From: Microbacteriaceae bacterium
GTDB taxonomy: Bacteria > Actinomycetota > Actinomycetes > Actinomycetales > Microbacteriaceae
Direction: 5' to 3'
Assembly (NCBI GenBank): GCA_027490915.1
Contig: JAIXXG010000090.1
Coordinates: 1-32,251, forward strand
DNA length: 32,251 nucleotides
Below the pieces are notes generated by a model, which did no database searches, was not told the origin of the DNA, and was given only the letters and a program-made list of their open reading frames with translations. Position 1 is the first letter of the stretch. Each line of letters opens with the position of its first letter. Positions 29,138-32,251 of this stretch are shown here, one piece after another. The translations under genes and the position numbers were made by a program.

Positions 29138-29575
29138 ATGAACATGTTCAAGAGCATGATCGACACGATCAACGCCGCCCCCGCGCTCATCGAGAGCGCC
29201 AACACCCTCGCCGCCCAGGCGCAGGCGCAGGCCGCCATGAACCCCGCCGCGTTCGGCGCCGCGGGCATGCCCGGCGCCGGCTTCCCGGGCACGGTCGGCT
29301 CGCAGGCCGCCGTGAACGTCGCCAACCAGCAGGCCCACGGCGCCCCGAGCGCCGAGGCGCTCGTGCCGATCGCCGGCGTCACGCTCGAGCAGTACGCGCA
29401 GGTCAGCAAGGGCATCGCGGCCTTCGGGTACGACACGACGAAGCTCGTCGACGTGGCCGCCGGTCTCGGCATCGCCCCCGCCGACTGGGCCACCGCGCAG
29501 GAGGGCTGGGGCGCGCGCATCCAGGCCGACCGCGCCGTCGGCTCGCGCTTCAACGAGCTCTACACCGCCCTCTAG
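29138..29575 (+). CDS. Hypothetical protein, 145 aa, DUF6620-like helical domain
   Basis: The N-terminal 65 residues are low-complexity, helix-forming and Ala/Gln/Met-rich (NTLAAQAQAQAAMNPAAFGAAGMPGAGFPG). The C-terminal 70 residues look folded: IAGVTLEQYAQVSKGIAAFGYD, ADWATAQEGWGARIQADRAVGSRFNELY. The G-V-x-L-x-x-Y...W-x-x-A-x-x-G-W-x-x-R-x-x-x-D pattern recalls the DUF6620 family; this is from memory and not verified. No signal peptide or membrane helix. ATG 29138 has GAAAGG seven bases upstream. It is followed after two bases by the next gene, so the two are coupled. Confidence 0.7.
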   Translation: MNMFKSMIDTINAAPALIESANTLAAQAQAQAAMNPAAFGAAGMPGAGFPGTVGSQAAVNVANQQAHGAPSAEALVPIAGVTLEQYAQVSKGIAAFGYDTTKLVDVAAGLGIAPADWATAQEGWGARIQADRAVGSRFNELYTAL

Positions 29576-29577
29576 CC

Positions 29578-29964
29578 ATGGGCGTGCTCACCAACCTCGC
29601 GAAGCTCACCACGATGGGCTTCGACAACCTCGCCACCATGAACGTCGGCGCGCAGCTCGCGCAGGCGCAGGCCACGATGGACGGCCTCATCGCCCAGAAC
29701 GAGCTGCGCACCGCGGCGGCCGGCCCCGAGTTCGTCTCGACCACGGCCACGGTCACCCAGCTCGCGAGCACCGGCGTGATGGTCAACGACGGCGTGCAGG
29801 TGGCGCTCGGGCTGCTGGTGCTGCTGCCCGCGGGTGTTCCCGTGCCGGTCACCACCACGACGGTCGTGCCGATGGCGCTGCTGCCGCAGGTTCAGCCCGG
29901 CGCGAGCGTCGCCGTGCGCGTCGACCCCGCGGCCCCCAGCCGCGTGCTGCTCGACCTGCGCTGA
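29578..29964 (+). CDS. Hypothetical protein, 128 aa
   Basis: Begins MGVLTNLAKLTTMGFDNLATM, with an amphipathic Gln/Ala-rich helix (VGAQLAQAQATMDGLIAQNELR) similar in style to the preceding protein. It ends with a beta-rich domain (VMVNDGVQVALGLLVLLP, VPVTTTTVVPMALLPQVQPGASVAVRVDPAAPSRVLLDLR). The last block, pG-x-x-V-x-V-R-V-D-P-x-x-P-x-x-V, occurs in many small actinobacterial proteins of unknown role. The start lies two bases after the stop of the previous gene, without room for its own ribosome binding site except inside that gene. The two products may form a complex. Confidence 0.7.
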   Translation: MGVLTNLAKLTTMGFDNLATMNVGAQLAQAQATMDGLIAQNELRTAAAGPEFVSTTATVTQLASTGVMVNDGVQVALGLLVLLPAGVPVPVTTTTVVPMALLPQVQPGASVAVRVDPAAPSRVLLDLR

Positions 29965-29974
29965 GCGCGACCCC

Positions 29975-29980
29975 TACGGT
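29975..29980 (+). promoter_or_regulatory. Putative -10 hexamer of leaderless gntK
   Basis: TACGGT exactly six bases before GTG 29987. Confidence 0.5.
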
Positions 29981-29986
29981 GGGCGG

Positions 29987-30541
29987 GTGAGTGATCACCC
30001 GCCCACTGTCGTCGGCAGCGGCGTCGGCGCCGACAGCGGCTCGGTCGTCGGCAGCGTCGTCGTGTGCGGGGTCTCGGGGTCGGGCAAGACGACCGTTGCC
30101 GCCGCCGCGGCCGCCCTCGCCGGGGTCGCCAGCCTCGACGCCGACGACCTGCACCCGCCGGCCAACGTCGCCGCCATGGCCGCGGGAATCGCCCTCACCG
30201 ACGCCGACCGCGAGCCCTGGCTCGATGCCGTCGGCGCCGCGCTGCGCGACGCGGCGCCGTGCGTCATGGCCTGCAGCGCCCTGCGCGGCGCGTACCGCGC
30301 GCGGCTGCGGCGGGATGCTCCCGCCGCGCGCTTCGTGCTGCTCGATGTGCCCGTGCGCGAGCTCGAGCGCCGCATCCGCGCCCGCTCTGATCACTTCATG
30401 CCGGCGAGCCTGCTCGCCTCGCAGCTCGCGACGCTCGAGCACCCCGACCCGGCCGAGGGCGTCGTCGTGCTCGACGGAACCCGGCCGGTGGCCGAGCTCG
30501 CGGCCGCGGTCGCCGCGCTGCTCGCCCCTCGGGTAGACTGA
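29987..30541 (+). CDS. gntK: Gluconokinase
   Basis: Phosphorylates D-gluconate to 6-phosphogluconate, the substrate of the nearby gnd product. The 184-residue P-loop kinase has VVVCGVSGSGKTT near 24-36, LDADDLHPPANVAAMAAGIALTDADREPWLD (the family DxDxLHPxxNxxKMxxGxPLxDxDRxPWL block, here with Ala for Lys), ACSALRGAYRARLR, and RSDHFMPASLLASQLATLE. About 22 Val/Gly/Ser-rich residues precede the fold. GTG 29987 is selected because of the -10 hexamer and because the upstream frame lies in the preceding gene. The C-terminus overlaps the TAGACT hexamer proposed for bL25. Confidence 0.92.
   Translation: MSDHPPTVVGSGVGADSGSVVGSVVVCGVSGSGKTTVAAAAAALAGVASLDADDLHPPANVAAMAAGIALTDADREPWLDAVGAALRDAAPCVMACSALRGAYRARLRRDAPAARFVLLDVPVRELERRIRARSDHFMPASLLASQLATLEHPDPAEGVVVLDGTRPVAELAAAVAALLAPRVD
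30534..30539 (+). promoter_or_regulatory. Putative -10 hexamer of the bL25 gene
   Basis: TAGACT overlaps the last codons of gntK. It would start a transcript near 30546 with a leader of about 140 bases. Confidence 0.4.
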
Positions 30542-30560
30542 GCGACTGTACTTCGGCGAG

Positions 30561-30578
30561 GGAGCGATTCGTCGCTCC
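30561..30578 (+). ncRNA. UUCG-capped hairpin in the bL25 leader
   Basis: GGAGCGA (30561-30567), TTCG, TCGCTCC (30572-30578): a perfect seven-base stem with a very stable UUCG tetraloop, 20 bases after the gntK stop and 107 bases before the bL25 start. It could be a gntK terminator without a T-run or part of a ribosomal-protein leader that controls bL25. The rest of the leader (30579-30685) shows no other structure that I can support. Confidence 0.45.
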
Positions 30579-30685
30579 GTGATCGACGCGGTGGGCAAGG
30601 CATCAGGTCTTTCCTCACGCGCTCGCGCGTTCGAGTTGACACCCAGACCGGGCCGCCAGGCCCCCGACAATCCAGGAGTTCCGTC

Positions 30686-31282
30686 ATGGACGAGCACAAG
30701 CTCAGCGCCGGAAAGCGCACCTCGTTCGGCAAGGGCGCGGCCCGCAAGCTGCGCGCCGCCGGGCACATCCCCGCCGTCATCTACGGCCACGGCGGCGAGC
30801 CGCAGCACGTGACCCTGCCCGGTCACGAGACCGCGCTGCTGCTGCGCAAGTCGAACGTGCTCATCACGCTCGACATCGAGGGCGCGAGCGAGCTCGTGCT
30901 CGTGAAGGACGTGCAGAAGGACCCGGTGCGTCAGATCATCGAGCACGTCGACCTCATCGTCGTGCGCAAGGGCGAGAAGGTCACCGTCGACGTGCCGGTG
31001 CACGTCGAGGGCGAGTCGTTCTCGGGCACCATCGTCATGGTCGAGCACGCCACCATCTCGCTCGAGGCCGAGGCCACCCACATCCCCGAGTCGGTCTCCG
31101 TTTCGGTCGAGGGTCTGGAAGACGGCGCGCAGATCCACGCCCGCGACCTCGTGCTGCCCAAGGGCTCGAGCCTCATCACCGACCCCGACGCGCTCGTCGT
31201 GCACATCACGGCACCGCGCGGCTCGAGCACCGCTGCTGGTGGCGACGAGGCCGCGGCGGAGGGTGCGGTCGAGGCCGAGTAG
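30686..31282 (+). CDS. rplY: 50S ribosomal protein L25 (bL25, general stress protein Ctc type)
   Basis: Binds 5S rRNA in the large subunit. The 198-residue product is the long Ctc form. The N-terminal RNA-binding domain has RTSFGKGAARKLRAAGHIPAVIYGHG, VTLPGHETALLL and LVLVKDVQKDPVRQIIEHVDL (the family V-K-D-x-Q-x-x-P...HxDF/L signature). The C-terminal beta domain has GTIVMVEHATISLEAEATHIPESVSVSVEGLEDGAQIHARDLVLPKG. An acidic Ala/Glu-rich tail ends the protein. The start has AGGAG seven bases upstream. pth follows after 65 bases, as in other actinobacteria, probably in the same transcript. Confidence 0.95.
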   Translation: MDEHKLSAGKRTSFGKGAARKLRAAGHIPAVIYGHGGEPQHVTLPGHETALLLRKSNVLITLDIEGASELVLVKDVQKDPVRQIIEHVDLIVVRKGEKVTVDVPVHVEGESFSGTIVMVEHATISLEAEATHIPESVSVSVEGLEDGAQIHARDLVLPKGSSLITDPDALVVHITAPRGSSTAAGGDEAAAEGAVEAE

Positions 31283-31347
31283 TCCGCGCGGCGGTGGGCG
31301 GGCATCCCGCCCCCGTCACGTCATGAACTGAACCGAGGGGGTCGCCC

Positions 31348-31989
31348 GTGGCCGGATTCTTCCGCCGCGATGCGGCCCCTTCGGCGTCGGCGGGCACTGC
31401 TGCCGGCGCGGGCGCGTGGCTCGTCGTCGGGCTCGGCAACCCCGGGCCGCAGTACGCGGGCAACCGCCACAACGTCGGCGCCATGGTCGTCGAGCTGCTG
31501 GCCGAGCGCATCGGCGCGCGCTTCTCGCGGCACCGCACCACGACGATGCTCGCCGAGGGGCGGCTGCGCCCGGGCGGGCCGAAGCTCATCGTCGCGCGCC
31601 CGCTGAGCTACATGAACACCTCCGGTGGGCCGGTCTCGAGCGCGGCCGCCTACTTCGGGGTGCCGCCCGAGCGCGTCATCATCGTGCATGACGACCTCGA
31701 TCTGCCCTTCGAGACCATCAAGCTCAAGGCCGATGGCGGCCACGGCGGTCAGAACGGCGTGCGCGACATCATCAAGGCCCTCGGAACCCCCGAGTTCGTG
31801 CGGGTGCGCGTCGGCATCGGGCGGCCGCCCGGGCGGCAGGACGCCGCCGACTACGTGCTGCGCGACTTCGGCGGCACCGAGAAGACCCGCCTGCCGTTCG
31901 TGCTCGACGACGCGGCCGACGCGGTCGAGCTGATCATCGAGCAGGGTCTGCTGGCCGCGCAGCAGACGGTGCACGCGCCGCGCGCCTGA
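31348..31989 (+). CDS. pth: Peptidyl-tRNA hydrolase
   Basis: Releases peptides from peptidyl-tRNAs that drop off the ribosome. The 213-residue product carries WLVVGLGNPGPQYAGNRHNVG (catalytic His about 41 and the adjacent Asn residues), RPLSYMNTSGGPV, VIIVHDDLDLPFETIKLKADGGHGGQNGVRDI with the catalytic-site Asp, and VRVRVGIGRPPGRQDAADYVL. About 22 Ala/Ser-rich residues precede the fold. The start is GTG 31348 with GAGGGGG (31335-31341) six bases upstream. All key residues are present. Confidence 0.96.
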   Translation: MAGFFRRDAAPSASAGTAAGAGAWLVVGLGNPGPQYAGNRHNVGAMVVELLAERIGARFSRHRTTTMLAEGRLRPGGPKLIVARPLSYMNTSGGPVSSAAAYFGVPPERVIIVHDDLDLPFETIKLKADGGHGGQNGVRDIIKALGTPEFVRVRVGIGRPPGRQDAADYVLRDFGGTEKTRLPFVLDDAADAVELIIEQGLLAAQQTVHAPRA

Positions 31990-32041
31990 GCTCGCATCCC
32001 TCGCCCCGGAGGCCGTGGCCCCGCTGAGCCGCAGCGTCGCG

Positions 32042-32117
32042 GTTCGTAACTCAGGCTGAAACGACGTTGGTGACGCGGTAGCCGGTCATTCATGGCGTTC
32101 TGGCCTGAGTTGCGAAC
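32042..32117. repeat. 76-bp imperfect inverted repeat (REP/MITE-like)
   Basis: Arms 32042-32056 and 32103-32117 are complementary over 15 bases with a single G-T pair. Extending inward to 22 bases, 18 of 22 positions still match. The unpaired centre is about 32 bases. It lies between pth and mfd and is A/T-richer than the surrounding sequence. It could be a mobile palindromic element, a terminator for pth, or a structured RNA. Copy number cannot be judged from one window. Confidence 0.6.
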
Positions 32118-32173
32118 AGACGACCGGCCGCGGCGGGACTGCGGGGCGGGCTGAGCGCTCAGGATGAGCGGCG

Positions 32174-32179
32174 TACGCT
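32174..32179 (+). promoter_or_regulatory. Putative -10 hexamer of mfd
   Basis: TACGCT eight bases before GTG 32188, fitting a leaderless or near-leaderless transcript. Confidence 0.45.
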
Positions 32180-32187
32180 TGTGCGAC

Positions 32188-32251
32188 GTGAGTCTCGAGC
32201 GGTTGATCCCGGCGCTGTCGCGCGCCCGCACGCTGTCTGACGCCCTCGAGA
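32188..32251 (+). CDS. mfd: Start of mfd, transcription-repair coupling factor (3' truncated by window)
   Basis: Only 21 codons are seen: GTG start then SLERLIPALSRARTLSDALE, a helix like the N-terminus of actinobacterial Mfd proteins. The call rests mainly on gene order (mfd follows pth in many actinobacteria) and on the near-leaderless promoter. Mfd is the ATPase that removes stalled RNA polymerase and recruits UvrA. Confidence 0.55.
   Translation, partial: MSLERLIPALSRARTLSDALE

Noticed and set aside
30636-30671. TTGACA with GACAAT as a bL25 promoter
   Set aside because: The spacing is 24 bases, too long for a standard promoter; TAGACT at 30534 is a more plausible -10.

Overview
The window looks like chromosome from a high-GC Gram-positive bacterium (Actinomycetota), most likely Microbacteriaceae or a close relative. 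Evidence: G/C-ending codons in the housekeeping genes, frequent GTG starts, an extended -10-like hexamer directly before many start codons (leaderless genes), and the order ispE ... ABC-F ... glmU-prs ... bL25-pth-mfd, which matches the conserved ispE/glmU/prs/rplY/pth/mfd neighbourhood of actinobacteria such as Mycobacterium. The family assignment is an inference from gene order and style.

Layout. 1-10,762 is mainly housekeeping: the end of a bile-acid/arsenite-type symporter, rlmC (23S rRNA methyltransferase), ispE (MEP isoprenoid pathway), lspA (lipoprotein signal peptidase), a Uup-like ABC-F ATPase, two small unknown genes, a MarR regulator, tRNA-Gln(UUG), L-serine dehydratase, glmU and prs. 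From 30,534 the conserved block resumes with bL25, pth and the start of mfd. Between prs and bL25 lie about 20 kb that are not part of the usual block.

The most interesting part is 11,044-24,646. It is a phosphate-type (Pst) ABC importer operon whose pstB is separated from pstC-pstA by about 9.6 kb of exported and surface proteins. In order: a small cytoplasmic protein with YegP-like repeats; pstC; pstA with a basic C-terminal tail; a PstS-like binding protein anchored by a C-terminal membrane helix instead of a lipid; a 905-residue exported, membrane-anchored protein with a degenerate PstS-like segment; a perfect 18-bp hairpin; a free secreted PstS-like protein; a secreted protein with three cell-wall-binding (CWB2) repeats; a second strong hairpin; a membrane-anchored DUF916-like protein; a three-helix sortase homologue in which the catalytic Cys and His positions are Ala and Arg; and pstB with a long N-terminal extension. 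Many junctions are 4-bp ATGA/GTGA overlaps, so these genes are probably one expression unit. I infer a cell-envelope solute-capture apparatus built around a Pst importer; the sortase-like protein probably has a structural role.

Downstream (24,657-30,541) are a DUF6671-like zinc-ribbon protein and a class III aminotransferase, gnd with a small membrane protein gene, two coupled small unknown genes, and gluconokinase gntK. gnd and gntK both act on the gluconate/pentose phosphate route. A 76-bp imperfect inverted repeat sits between pth and mfd.
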